Source: FEN-1088 sp031407985
GTDB lineage: Bacteria > Myxococcota_A > Polyangia > Fen-1088
Length of the DNA: 64,000 nt
Direction of reading: 5' to 3'
NCBI GenBank assembly: GCA_031407985.1
Contig: JANOJB010000238.1
Span: forward strand, 1 to 64,000
Notes under the pieces: model-generated
What the model was told of the DNA's origin: nothing
The model's input: only the letters and a program-made list of their open reading frames with translations
The model's database searches: none
Position numbers and translations under genes: made by a program
Shown: positions 43,777 through 53,480 of the stretch, piece after piece
How the letters are laid out: every line of letters starts with the position of its first letter
How positions within the stretch are numbered: position 1 is the first letter of the stretch

Positions 43777-44175
43777 TCACGGCTGGGAGCAGTGCCTGGA
43801 AATGGAGAATCCCATCTTCCGCGCCGCCAGCGACATGCGATCGTCGTACGAAGCGATCTCCACGGCCTGCCTCTGGCCACGTAAAAAATCAGCGGATGCC
43901 AGGTGGAGAGCATCTAGAGTGCGCACTGGAACCGGAAACGGCTCCAGCGCCCGCGCCAGTACGGTCGGTGACAGCTCGATCATGGCCAGGTGCCCGAGCA
44001 GTGACCGAGCCGCCGCCCCGTGACTACCCGCCAGCCCGCGCGCATGGAGGCGGTTCCAAAGTTCGTATTCAATGAGTCGGCTGGACACGAGGACCTCGGT
44101 CCAGAGATCGTCCGATGGATGGCGATCCTCGGCCAGCAGGTGCGCCAGCGCGACCGACGTATCGAGATAGATCAT
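43777..44175 (-). CDS. vapC: VapC-type PIN-domain toxin
   Basis: The 132-residue protein has the PIN ribonuclease pattern: MIYLDTSVALAHLL (first Asp), SSRLIEYELWNRL (conserved Glu), RTLDALHLASADFL (Asp) and EIASYDDRMSLAA (last Asp). These four acidic residues bind Mg2+. VapC toxins cut tRNA or rRNA when not held by the antitoxin. It overlaps the antitoxin gene upstream by 4 bases. It lies among lipoprotein genes and is probably a mobile or stabilising module. Confidence 0.9.
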   Translation of the reverse strand: MIYLDTSVALAHLLAEDRHPSDDLWTEVLVSSRLIEYELWNRLHARGLAGSHGAAARSLLGHLAMIELSPTVLARALEPFPVPVRTLDALHLASADFLRGQRQAVEIASYDDRMSLAARKMGFSISRHCSQP

Positions 44176-44462
44176 CGGTCGGCACGGTCATCAGCAAGCT
44201 CCGCCAGCAGTCTTCCGGCGGGCGCCACAGGCAAGCGAGGCGGCGGGCGATCATCACGCATCGCGGGAGCTGTCAGCCATCCTTCACGGACCGCTTGGGC
44301 CAGGAACGCGTCCGCAATCGGCACGCTGCGACCTTCGCGCGGCGGAATCAACTCCGCGATGACCCTGTCCCGATCGGTCACCAGAACCGTCTCACCGCTG
44401 GCGACCAGGCGGAGATACTCGCTTAACTTGTTCTTGAGAACCTTCACCCCGATCGATCGCAC
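44172..44462 (-). CDS. vapB: VapB/Phd-type antitoxin
   Basis: The 96-residue protein begins RSIGVKVLKNKLSEYLRLVA and continues GETVLVTDRDRVIAELIPP, the DNA-binding fold of Phd/YefM antitoxins. The C-terminal half is Pro/Arg/Asp-rich and would wrap around the toxin. ATG 44462 overlaps nothing upstream, and its stop overlaps the toxin start (ATGA). An operator palindrome lies 8 bases before the start, so autorepression by the complex is likely. Confidence 0.88.
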   Translation of the reverse strand: MRSIGVKVLKNKLSEYLRLVASGETVLVTDRDRVIAELIPPREGRSVPIADAFLAQAVREGWLTAPAMRDDRPPPRLPVAPAGRLLAELADDRADR

Positions 44463-44470
44463 GATTCAAT

Positions 44471-44490
44471 GGTAGCTTCTTGTAGCTACC
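44471..44490. promoter_or_regulatory. Palindromic operator of the vapBC pair
   Basis: GGTAGCT and AGCTACC flank 6 bases in a perfect 7-6-7 inverted repeat starting 9 bases upstream of the antitoxin ATG. Toxin-antitoxin complexes normally bind such a site to repress their own operon. Confidence 0.7.
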
Positions 44491-44549
44491 TTTGCAATCG
44501 ACCTGAAGCCCGGCCAGGCGACAGACGTTGCGGGACCTTAACTAGCCGG

Positions 44550-45488
44550 TCAGTTGTACGGCGGCATCAGGTACATCCCCGGCGGGGACGAATCGTCCGT
44601 GCGGTGCATCTGCAGGACCCTGGGCAGGGCCAGCCACAATTGCAGAGCCGCCAGTTGGCATGCCGTGGGCGTTGGGCCCATGCCCGGTGGGGGCATGATC
44701 CTGGATTTCGAGCAACTGGGCGGATTGGCTTGATTGATGACCGCCATCACCACCTCGAACCGCTTGGGGTTGGGCGTCTGGGGGCAAGAAGAATCGTGCG
44801 AGCCAGCCGTTATCCAGTCGTAGGCATGGTCGAAACCGCAGGTGTTCGTTCCATCCGGACACGCCGACCCCGTGGTCGACGAAGCGTCTGTCACGTGGCA
44901 ACCACTGCCGTTGCCCTTGCCGCAGGAATTCGTCAGGAAGGGTTCCACGTCCTTCTTGTAGCTGACCGGCGTCGACAGAATGCAGTTGGGCGGCACGACG
45001 ACGCTGGAACCCCCGCTGCCGGTCGTGGCGCCGCCCCGGCCGCCCGCGTTCGCGCCGCCGGTCGCGTTGACACCGGAACCTCCGCGGCCGCCAAGCAATC
45101 CTCCAGTGCCGGAGTTCGAACCACCGCTACCGGAAGCGCCTCCCCTGCCGCCAGTCGCCGCGCCGCCGGCGCCAATCGTGCCGCCGGTACCTGGCGTCCC
45201 ACCGGTATTGGCAGCCGCGCCTCCCGTCCCCGGGGTACCGCCTGTATTGACAACGGCGCCGCCGGTTCCCGCACCGCCGGTTCCGATCGTCCCACCACCG
45301 CTGGCACCGGCGGAAATTCCACCGCTGCCCCTGCCGCCCGTCGCTGCGCCGCCCGTCGAACCCACCGAATTCCCACCCGTCGACCCACCTGGCGGTTGGC
45401 TTTCGATGCTGGGTGCACAGCCTGCGTAAAGGACGGCAGCAACGCCGAATATCAGGCTGCGGCACGCGACGGGGGCGAATCGATTCAT
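44550..45488 (-). CDS. Gly-linker lipoprotein with cytochrome-like C-terminal domain
   Basis: The 312-residue protein has a lipoprotein signal (GVAAVLYAGC), a Gly/Thr/Ser-rich linker to about residue 165 and a C-terminal domain of about 145 residues. That domain contains VSYKKDVEPFLTNSC and GNGSGCHVTD, which resembles the c-type cytochromes found in secreted proteins of this group but with a widened Cys spacing in place of CxxCH. Haem binding is therefore uncertain. IMPPPGMGPTPTACQLAALQLWL near the end is also typical of those domains. It is probably surface displayed. Confidence 0.65.
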   Translation of the reverse strand: MNRFAPVACRSLIFGVAAVLYAGCAPSIESQPPGGSTGGNSVGSTGGAATGGRGSGGISAGASGGGTIGTGGAGTGGAVVNTGGTPGTGGAAANTGGTPGTGGTIGAGGAATGGRGGASGSGGSNSGTGGLLGGRGGSGVNATGGANAGGRGGATTGSGGSSVVVPPNCILSTPVSYKKDVEPFLTNSCGKGNGSGCHVTDASSTTGSACPDGTNTCGFDHAYDWITAGSHDSSCPQTPNPKRFEVVMAVINQANPPSCSKSRIMPPPGMGPTPTACQLAALQLWLALPRVLQMHRTDDSSPPGMYLMPPYN

Positions 45489-45593
45489 GTAAGACTCCTA
45501 ACCCTGTCAGCCACCACGAACAAGAACACGCGGGCTCGCGCGCTGGCCCGGTAAGGCTGGGGTGCGGCGGTCCTGTAGTGCGGTCTTGTGGAG

Positions 45594-46051
<458 letters not shown>

Positions 46052-46055
<4 letters not shown>

Positions 46056-48460
46056 AGGTACCCCTCCAGCATCAGGACGGCATTCCTTCCGGGCGCGTCG
46101 ATACCCGACGCGTGGGATCGATACCGGGCGTCTGTCAGGTTGTCGAAAACCAAAACCAGCCGCACGGCATTCGCCAGGCGTAGCCCCGCACGCACACCGA
46201 CCGATGCCCAGGCCGGGGTTCCCGAACACGTGCCGGGCACATCGGGACAGATCCGCGCGTCCGAAAGATCGATGTCACCCAGATGCGTCTGGGCCAGGGC
46301 GAACCGCAATGCCGCCTCCGAGAACCAGCGACCGTTCATCCCCCGCCACGCCAACCCCAACCGTCCAAACAGCGGGGGCACCTTGCTGGCGGGCTGCGTA
46401 GCCAGGACCCGCGGCGCCGTCGGATCGGACATAAAGATCGCCGCGGTCACCGAGCCCCGCGTGTACGCGCCCTGGGCCGAAAGCGACAGCCGACGCCAGA
46501 TATCGACGACGGCGGAACCTTCCACGGAATGGTACGAAGCGGACTCGGTGTTTCGCACCTGTCCGATCGGGAGATCGTCGATGGTCGTCAGTCCAGGAAG
46601 CATGGCGGGGCTGCGAAGCAGGGCGTCCGATATCCTTGTGTAGGCGTACGCGGCCGAAAATCGCGCTCGCTCCCATTCGCCCTTGAGCCCGATCTCCCCA
46701 GACCAGGCGCGCTCGGGCCGCAGTCCGCGCGTCGGAATGACGAACGCCGGGCCTTCCACCCCCAGGCGGGCATAGTCGTCGACGTTCGGCGCCCGAAATC
46801 CCAGCGTGCCACTGGCCACGGCCGCGACATGCGAGCCCAGCGCCCTGCGTCCGTGCAGACCAGCGGCGTAAACGGGGACCAACTCGCTGAACGACGGAAG
46901 GGGTGCCGCCGTGGGAACCAGGGCACCCACGCGGCTGTCTTCGGGAAGGCTGATGCGAACGCCGCCCAAACGACCTTCCATCGTCATCCGATAGCGTTCG
47001 GTCGCCACGACATCGTGGACGAAGAACAGGGCCGCCGTGGCGTATCCGACGCCTGACGGATAGCGGGCGGCCAGCGGATCGAGGGTCAGCGGGCCACTTG
47101 AGATCAAACCTTCGCTGGCGTCGGTTCGGATGCGATCCAGGTAGACATCGAATCCCACGGTCAGCGGCTTGCCCGACGGGAGGTGGGCGTCCACATCCAT
47201 TTCCAGCTGGAGTCCGAACGTATCGATCACGGCCTGATCGCGAATCTTCGCGTCGCGATCCAGGCGGTAGCGATCGAGTTTCTCGCCCTGCCGATTCCAA
47301 GAAACCGTCGTCCGCAACCGGCTGAGCGCCGACGCCCCGGGGATCTGCTCGAAGCGCAGATACGCCAGTTGGCGAACCTGCAGGGCGAACAGGCGAAAGT
47401 CCCTGGGGAACGAACGGTCCGATCGCGGAACGTCGTACTGCCGCGTGGTCTGGAACGACAGCGTCAGGCGCCGTCCTTCCTTGGGTTCCCAGGCTCCCGT
47501 GAACATCGCGCTCCACTCGTCGTAGCCGGTGAACGGCTGAAGGACGCCGCCGCCCGCGCGCAGATCGCCGAAATGGCGCGCGCTTCCCGACGCCACGAAG
47601 CCGATGCGATCATTCGACCAGGCACCCCGTCCGCCCACGGCACCGCTTTGGTCCACGCTCCCTGCCCGCAGTTGCAGGTGAGCACGCGGTCCGCCCGCGG
47701 GGCCCAGGCGGGGTGATTCGGTGATCACGTTGATCGTGCCTCCAATGGCATCGGAGCCGTTCGCGACCGAGCCCGATCCGCGTAATACCTCGATGCGATC
47801 GACGGCGAACGAATCGACGGTGTTCAGGAACTGGTTGGGCCCCGCGCGATAGGTGGCGTTGTTCAGGCGAATGCCGTCGACCAGCAGCAACAGCCGGTTG
47901 CCCAACTGCCCGCGGACGATGGGTGCGCCTCCCCCGTGGTTGCTCTGTTGCACGAACACGCCCGGTGTCGCCTCAAGGGCCTCGGGCGTGGTGCGAACGG
48001 CGCGCTCGTCCATCTGCCGCCGACCCACCACACTGGTCGCGCGGGGACTGTCGAATACCGCTTCCGCCCGGCGACCGGTGGTCACCACGGTCTCCTGAAT
48101 CTCGGAGGGACGCTCTTTGTACGTGGGGGCCGGACCCACTGGCTCTGTCGCCGGGAACGCAGCGGGATCCACCGTTGTCTTGGGGAAACGCACGCGATCC
48201 GGTGTGCCGCCCACCCCTGCGTCGGGCGGCGCACCGGCATCCCCGCCCGACGGGGATTCGGCCTCGGCCAAGTCGCCAGCCTGGGGAATCCCGACGTCCG
48301 CGGTCGCTGCTGCCCCACCGTCCGCTGCCGCCAGGGAGCGCGATCCGGCGCCGACAAGGACCAACCCGGTCAGGAAAACGCGAGCCACCCACATCCGCGC
48401 GGTGTCCAAACTGATCTGCGTCATCGAGTTCGTTGCCATATCGTTCGAAGCGCGGGCCAT
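46052..48460 (-). CDS. TonB-dependent outer-membrane receptor
   Basis: The roughly 802-residue receptor has a signal region, an Ala/Gly/Asp-rich stretch and a possible TonB box (ETVVTTGRR). The plug domain (RATSVVGRRQMDERAVRTTP, PIVRGQLGNRLLLLVDG) and a long beta-barrel follow, ending in an aromatic-free but typical YL terminus. RIEVLRGSGSVANGSDAIGG is the plug landmark. It imports a siderophore, cobalamin, nickel chelate or similar; the ligand is unknown. ATG 48460 is preferred for AGGTG at 8 bases. It is translationally coupled to the Cys-rich lipoprotein gene. Confidence 0.85.
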
Positions 48461-48506
48461 GGGTATCACACCTGTTGTCCGGCGACCTAGCGGAAAATCG
48501 CGCCGG

Positions 48507-49946
48507 TCAATTTTGTCCGAAAGCCCGGCCATTTTTGGCCGAAGTAATCGCCCCGCGGGCCAAGCTCCGCCGCCGCGATCGCATCACCATCGCGAGGGAC
48601 GCGACCACGAAACCCAAGCCGACGATAACGATGCCGTTGCCGCCGCCGTCCACCCCGCGCACCGACCCCACGCCGCACCCGCATCCATCCATCGCAGCCG
48701 GCAGACAATCGCCGCTGTCCATCGTCGTTGCGTCGACAGCTCCCGCGTCCGGCGCCTGCGCGCAGACCGTCGGGGAAAACAACGTCAGGCTGGCCAGATA
48801 TTCACAGTCCGCGCGACAAGTGGACGACACGCAGGCCTTGATGCCGATGATGTCCGAGAACCGGAGGCGCGGTCTCCAGGTGCGTCCGCCATCGTCCGAG
48901 CTGGTCAGCGCGAAACCGTTGACGAAATTGTTCGCCGAAATGAACAACGTGCCGTCGCGTTCGCCGAGGCCCCCCGCCTGAAATCCCAGTGGCATGCCGG
49001 CGAAGCTGCGACCGTCGTCGTCGGATCGAAACAGGAGCGAGCCGCCATCCACCGTACCGACAACGAACAGGCTACCGTCCGCCTGCCGCGCGAACCCGGT
49101 CATCCGGCCACCGGGCAAGATCAGCGGCGTTGACCACGTCTGGCCCCCGTCGTCGGTGATCTCCAACGCCTCGAACGGGACGTCCGCCCCGGCGGGAGAA
49201 ACAACGCGCAGATAGATTCGCAACGGGTCAGTCGGATCCACCGCCACCAGATACGGCACCGCCGCACCAAGTCCGGACCCGATATCGATCAACGTCCAGG
49301 TGTCGCCTCCGTCGCTGGATCGCGCAAGCCACGGATGCGCGGCGAAACGTTCGTACCACGTGGCATAGACCGTCCGCGGATCCGACAGCGCGGATTCCAC
49401 CCCCGTGCTGGTCGCCCCCGCGGGCGGCGTGAACAACGGCCCCACGTACGTCAGCCCACCGTCACGCGACCGGTACACGGAAGCCACCGGATCAGCAGCC
49501 GCCCAGGGAACGGCCAGCGCGAAGACCAGCGCGCTGTCCGTGCGATCCGGAAACACATCGAACGCAGCCGCTTCGGCGCCCGATGCGACCAACGCCCCAC
49601 CGCCCACTGCCCAGGTGCAGGCACCGTCGGCGCTGACCGGCGCCCCCTCGGACGACACGCCGTAAATTCGATTGTCGGGCGAAGGACCAACGACGTAGTT
49701 GCGCCCCAGCGTGGTCTTGTCGGTTTCGCAGGTGTACCGCCACGTGGCGCCGTCGTCTTCGGTGAACACCAACCCGAACGTGGTGGCCAGGATGATCTCG
49801 CGCGGTCGATCGCTCGGTAGCAGGACCGACTGCGCGCTGGGAAACGCCCCGTCGCCGCGCGCGGGGCGGGAAACGCCTATCGCGGTTGCGACCGTCAAGA
49901 CCACGGTGATGCCGAACCCGATGCTGCGTCGCGAATCGTGGCGCAT
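48507..49946 (-). CDS. BNR/sialidase-like propeller protein with MYXO-CTERM-like tail
   Basis: The 479-residue protein has a signal peptide (GITVVLTVATAIGVS), then Asp-box repeats (SRDGGLTY, SSDGGDTW, TDDGGQTW, SDDGGRTW) that mark a BNR-type propeller. The C terminus has GCGCGVGS, a hydrophobic segment (GIVIVGLGFVVASLAMVM) and RSRRR, which resembles the MYXO-CTERM anchor found in myxobacteria. It would be displayed on the cell surface. ATG 49946 sits just past the signal-like start; the frame can be extended to 50006. No sialidase catalytic residues are evident. Confidence 0.75.
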   Translation of the reverse strand: MRHDSRRSIGFGITVVLTVATAIGVSRPARGDGAFPSAQSVLLPSDRPREIILATTFGLVFTEDDGATWRYTCETDKTTLGRNYVVGPSPDNRIYGVSSEGAPVSADGACTWAVGGGALVASGAEAAAFDVFPDRTDSALVFALAVPWAAADPVASVYRSRDGGLTYVGPLFTPPAGATSTGVESALSDPRTVYATWYERFAAHPWLARSSDGGDTWTLIDIGSGLGAAVPYLVAVDPTDPLRIYLRVVSPAGADVPFEALEITDDGGQTWSTPLILPGGRMTGFARQADGSLFVVGTVDGGSLLFRSDDDGRSFAGMPLGFQAGGLGERDGTLFISANNFVNGFALTSSDDGGRTWRPRLRFSDIIGIKACVSSTCRADCEYLASLTLFSPTVCAQAPDAGAVDATTMDSGDCLPAAMDGCGCGVGSVRGVDGGGNGIVIVGLGFVVASLAMVMRSRRRSLARGAITSAKNGRAFGQN

Positions 49947-49959
49947 ACGCCCACGCCGG

Positions 49960-51006
49960 TCAGCCGGGCGATCTCTGGCTTGTCCGCACCATGCGCGCCA
50001 CGGCATCGATCCACGACGGCTCCGCGTTCAGCGACGGAACCAGTAGCAGCTCTTCACCGCCCAGGGATCGCCACTGCTCCTTCGCGCGGATGCCAATTTC
50101 CTCGACGGTCTCCAGACAATCGGCGACAAAGGCGGGACACATGACCGCCAGGCGTTTTTTTCCCGCCTTCGCCAGTTCGGGTAGCACCTGGTCGGTGTAG
50201 GGATGGATCCATGGTGTGCGCCCAAGGCGTGACTGAAACGACACGGAAAACTGGTCGGGCGCCAGACCAAGCCCGGCGCAGAGCGCGCGGGTCGTCGCGA
50301 AACAGTGCGCGCGGTAGCAGTAGTGGTTCGCGGACACGATTTTGTCGCAACAACCGGCGCTGGCCAGGCAGTGCTGGCCGGTGGGATCGCTCTTGCGCAC
50401 CTGACGTTCGGGCAGGCCGTGATAACTGAACAGCACGAAGTCGGGGCGAAACGCGTCCAGATGGCGGCGCGCGACGTCGGTGAACGCGGCGATGAAACCG
50501 GGATCGTCGTAGAACGGTTCCAGCGTGTCGATCGAGGGAACGTTCCATTCCTGGCCCAAGATCTCGTAGACGCGGTCCAGGGCCGATCCGCTGGCCGCCG
50601 ACGAATACTGCGGAAACAGCGGCGCGATCACGATCTTCGTCGGATTCGCGGCCCGCAGCCTGGCCAGCGCCGATGGGATCGACGGCGCGCCGTAGCGCAT
50701 GCCCAGCTCGACCACGTAATCGGGGCCAAGAGCCTTCGCCACGCCGTCGGTCAAACCCCGACTGTGGAACAGCAACGGCGATCCGTGTTCGGCGTCGCCC
50801 CAGATGGACCGATAGGCCCGGGCCGATTTTGCCGGACGAAACGGCAAGATGATCAGATTCAGCAACATCCAGCGCCCCACCGGGTGGATATCGATCACGC
50901 GCGGATCGCTCAGAAACTCGCGCAGGTAACGCCGCACATCGGAAACACCGGGGGAATCCGGGGTGCCAAGGTTCGCAAGCAGAACCGCGGTAGGACGGGC
51001 GGACAT
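49960..51006 (-). CDS. hemH: Ferrochelatase
   Basis: The 348-residue enzyme inserts Fe2+ into protoporphyrin IX in the last step of haem synthesis. It has the N-terminal AVLLANLGTPDSPG, the FSYHGLPERQ motif with the catalytic His, PLFPQYSSAAS, and the C-terminal CPAFVADCLETVEEI. An internal Cys-rich stretch (GQHCLASAGCCDK...YCYRAHC) appears in several bacterial ferrochelatases and may carry an iron-sulfur cluster. ATG 51006 follows GAGG at 5 bases; the longer frame to 51201 has no ferrochelatase residues. It is divergent from the GGDEF gene by 48 bases. Confidence 0.93.
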   Translation of the reverse strand: MSARPTAVLLANLGTPDSPGVSDVRRYLREFLSDPRVIDIHPVGRWMLLNLIILPFRPAKSARAYRSIWGDAEHGSPLLFHSRGLTDGVAKALGPDYVVELGMRYGAPSIPSALARLRAANPTKIVIAPLFPQYSSAASGSALDRVYEILGQEWNVPSIDTLEPFYDDPGFIAAFTDVARRHLDAFRPDFVLFSYHGLPERQVRKSDPTGQHCLASAGCCDKIVSANHYCYRAHCFATTRALCAGLGLAPDQFSVSFQSRLGRTPWIHPYTDQVLPELAKAGKKRLAVMCPAFVADCLETVEEIGIRAKEQWRSLGGEELLLVPSLNAEPSWIDAVARMVRTSQRSPG

Positions 51007-51054
51007 GCCTCGGGTTTTAGTCGATCCCGAACCCGAGATACACTCCCCGGGGCC

Positions 51055-52512
51055 TTGCACAAAACAAAGACCCGTGGCGCGGTTCCGGCGCCGCTGCCCC
51101 CGAATGAAGCCGAGCGGATGGCGGAACTGCGGCGGCTGGATGTGTTCGATTCGCCCGTCGAGGAAGCGTTCGATCGTCTGACCCGCATCGCGGCCGCCCA
51201 TTTCCAGGTGCCGATCGCGTTGGTGTCACTGGTCGACACCGATCGCCAGTGGTTCAAATCATTGGTCGGACTGGCGGTTCGCGAAACCGTGCGCGATGTT
51301 GCGTTCTGTTCCCATGCGATCTTAGGGACGGAACCAATGGTGATCGAGGATGCTTTCGAGGACCAACGGTTCTCGGACAACCCGCTGGTGACGGGCGATC
51401 CGAGCATCCGGTTCTACGCGGGGGCGCCCATCGTCTCACACGCGGGACACGCGCTTGGCACCGTGTGCGTCATCGATCGGAAGCCGCGAACGCTCAGCGC
51501 ACCGGATCGCATCATGCTGAAAGAGTTGGCGGCCCTGGCCATGGACCTGCTGGAGCAACGCCGCCAGGGGCTGGAGATCGCCGCCGCCCGGGAAAGCGAG
51601 AGGCAGGCCCTGAGGCAATTCCGCCTGTTTTTCGAGAACGCTCCCCTGCCCCTGTACCGCCTGGACACCGAGGGACGGGTACTCAGCTGGAACCCGGCGG
51701 CGGAGCGGCTGCTTGGCTGGTCGGCGGACGAAGTGATCGGCAAGTTTCATTCGCTGGTACCGGATGCCCGGCGGGATGAGTTCGAAGCACTGAAGCAGGG
51801 AATGCTGGCCAACCCCGAACCCGTCGTGGGAATGCGGCGCGTGCGCCAGAAGAAAGGTGGTGAACAAATCGTCGTGAGTCTCTCCGTCGCGGCGCTGCAG
51901 GACCAGCAGGGCCGGATCGTCGAATTCCTGGGCGTGGTCGAGGACATCACGGAGCGGGAACAGGCGGCGGATCGTCTGCTGGCGGCGGAGGCCGAGACCA
52001 GGCGCCTGCAGGCGGAAATGTTGCGGGTCGAGCGGGCACTGTCGCGCGTCGATCCGCTGACCGGCCTTGGCAACCGGCGCGCGTGCGACGAGGCCTTCTC
52101 CCGGGAGGCGGCGCGCGCGGAACGAGGCGGACGGCTGTTGTCGATCGTGCTGTTCGATCTGGACCATTTCAAACGCCTGAACGACGAAGCCGGACACAAC
52201 GGTGGCGATGAGATGCTGAAGGTCTTCGCGACGGTGTTGAAGGAGAAACTGCGCGCCGTCGACGTCGCGATTCGTTGGGGTGGCGAGGAATTTCTGACCC
52301 TGCTGCCCGAGGCGGGCCTCGACGTGGCGCGCGACATCGCCAATCGGATTCGGCTGGCGTTCGCCGATCGCACGCGGGCAACCGGAAGACCCATGACCGT
52401 CTCGGGTGGAACGGCCCAGCGGCAAGCGGGAGATGATCTGACCGCGCTGGTGGCGCGGGCCGACGCCCATCTGTACGAAGCGAAGGCCTCGGGGCGCGAT
52501 CGCGTGCGGTAA
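51055..52512 (+). CDS. GAF-PAS-GGDEF diguanylate cyclase
   Basis: The product has a GAF domain (about residues 35-170, opening NEAERMAELRRLDVFDSP), a PAS domain (about 185-300, RLFFENAPLPLYRLDTEGR, SWNPAAERLLGW) and a C-terminal GGDEF domain of about 160 residues. The active-site signature is GGEEF, and RAVD five residues before it matches the inhibitory c-di-GMP I-site. It should make c-di-GMP in response to a ligand or redox signal. TTG 51055 is proposed because it keeps the full GAF start; ATG 51118 would cut into it. It is divergent from hemH. Confidence 0.9.
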   Translation: MHKTKTRGAVPAPLPPNEAERMAELRRLDVFDSPVEEAFDRLTRIAAAHFQVPIALVSLVDTDRQWFKSLVGLAVRETVRDVAFCSHAILGTEPMVIEDAFEDQRFSDNPLVTGDPSIRFYAGAPIVSHAGHALGTVCVIDRKPRTLSAPDRIMLKELAALAMDLLEQRRQGLEIAAARESERQALRQFRLFFENAPLPLYRLDTEGRVLSWNPAAERLLGWSADEVIGKFHSLVPDARRDEFEALKQGMLANPEPVVGMRRVRQKKGGEQIVVSLSVAALQDQQGRIVEFLGVVEDITEREQAADRLLAAEAETRRLQAEMLRVERALSRVDPLTGLGNRRACDEAFSREAARAERGGRLLSIVLFDLDHFKRLNDEAGHNGGDEMLKVFATVLKEKLRAVDVAIRWGGEEFLTLLPEAGLDVARDIANRIRLAFADRTRATGRPMTVSGGTAQRQAGDDLTALVARADAHLYEAKASGRDRVR

Positions 52513-52597
52513 GTGCTCCCGTCGTTGACCCGAACCCCTTGGTCGGACAACCTGACCAGCCCGGACCACCCATGCATTCGCCCCCCCCAAGATCACC

Positions 52598-53467
52598 ATG
52601 AGCCCCGTTTCTCGTGTCGCGATTGCTGTCCTGGCCCTGGCCGCTGGCGCCGGCGTGTTCATGTGGTGGCGACGCCAACCGCCCACGCCACCGGCGCCGC
52701 CACCGATCAGCAGCCCTGTCGCACCGGCGGCGCCACCGGCCGTCGTCGCTGCCGCACCCACGAAGCCCGAGATCTTGCACCCCATCGGACCCGCAACTTC
52801 CGCGGCGGGAGGCGGGCTGCCGAATCTCGACGAGTCGGATGCCTACCTCAAGACCGCTCTCGACAATCTGCTGGGCAAAAAGGCCGTGCTGTCCTTCCTG
52901 GCCATCGACGGCTTCGCGCGCGGCCTGGTTGCCACCGTCAACAACCTGGGCACCGACAATGCGGCGGCCGGGATGTGGCCGGTTAGACGCACGGCCGGTG
53001 TCATCGATACGGAGACACGCACCGGCAGCAGCGTGATCGGACCTGGAAACGCCGCCCGCTACGCGCCCTTCGTGCGCTTCGTCGAGGGAATCGACACCGA
53101 TCGGGCGGTCGCGCTGTACACGCGCGTATACCCGCTGCTTCAGGATGCCTACGAGGATCTGGGATTCCCCGGCAAGTATTTTAACGACCGCGTGGTCGAA
53201 GTGATTGACCATCTGCTGGCGACCCCCGACATCGCCGGGCCCATCAAGGTCAAGCGGGTCGAGGTGGCGGACGCGGCCAGGCCGCCGGGGGCGCCGGCGC
53301 TTTATGTGTTCGAAGACCCAACGCTCGAGCTCAGTTCGTCGGGCCGGAAGATCCTGCTCCGCATCGGTCGCGACAACGCCGCGAAGCTCAAGGCCAAGCT
53401 GGCCGACATCCGCCAGCGGATCGCCAACCGCCGGGTTTCGAACATCAGTCGTTCGAAGCCCGAGTAG
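52598..53467 (+). CDS. DUF3014 membrane-anchored protein
   Basis: The 289-residue protein has one N-terminal helix (VAIAVLALAAGAGVFMWW), a Pro/Ala-rich linker (PPTPPAPPPISS) and a soluble domain of about 210 residues (LSFLAIDGFARGLVATVNNL, KYFNDRVVEVIDHLLATPDI) matching DUF3014. Members are periplasmic and uncharacterised. It lies 13 bases before the GT39-type gene, so they are probably co-transcribed and may act together in envelope glycosylation. That link is inference. Confidence 0.8.
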   Translation: MSPVSRVAIAVLALAAGAGVFMWWRRQPPTPPAPPPISSPVAPAAPPAVVAAAPTKPEILHPIGPATSAAGGGLPNLDESDAYLKTALDNLLGKKAVLSFLAIDGFARGLVATVNNLGTDNAAAGMWPVRRTAGVIDTETRTGSSVIGPGNAARYAPFVRFVEGIDTDRAVALYTRVYPLLQDAYEDLGFPGKYFNDRVVEVIDHLLATPDIAGPIKVKRVEVADAARPPGAPALYVFEDPTLELSSSGRKILLRIGRDNAAKLKAKLADIRQRIANRRVSNISRSKPE

Positions 53468-53480
53468 CCGCGGCGACCCC

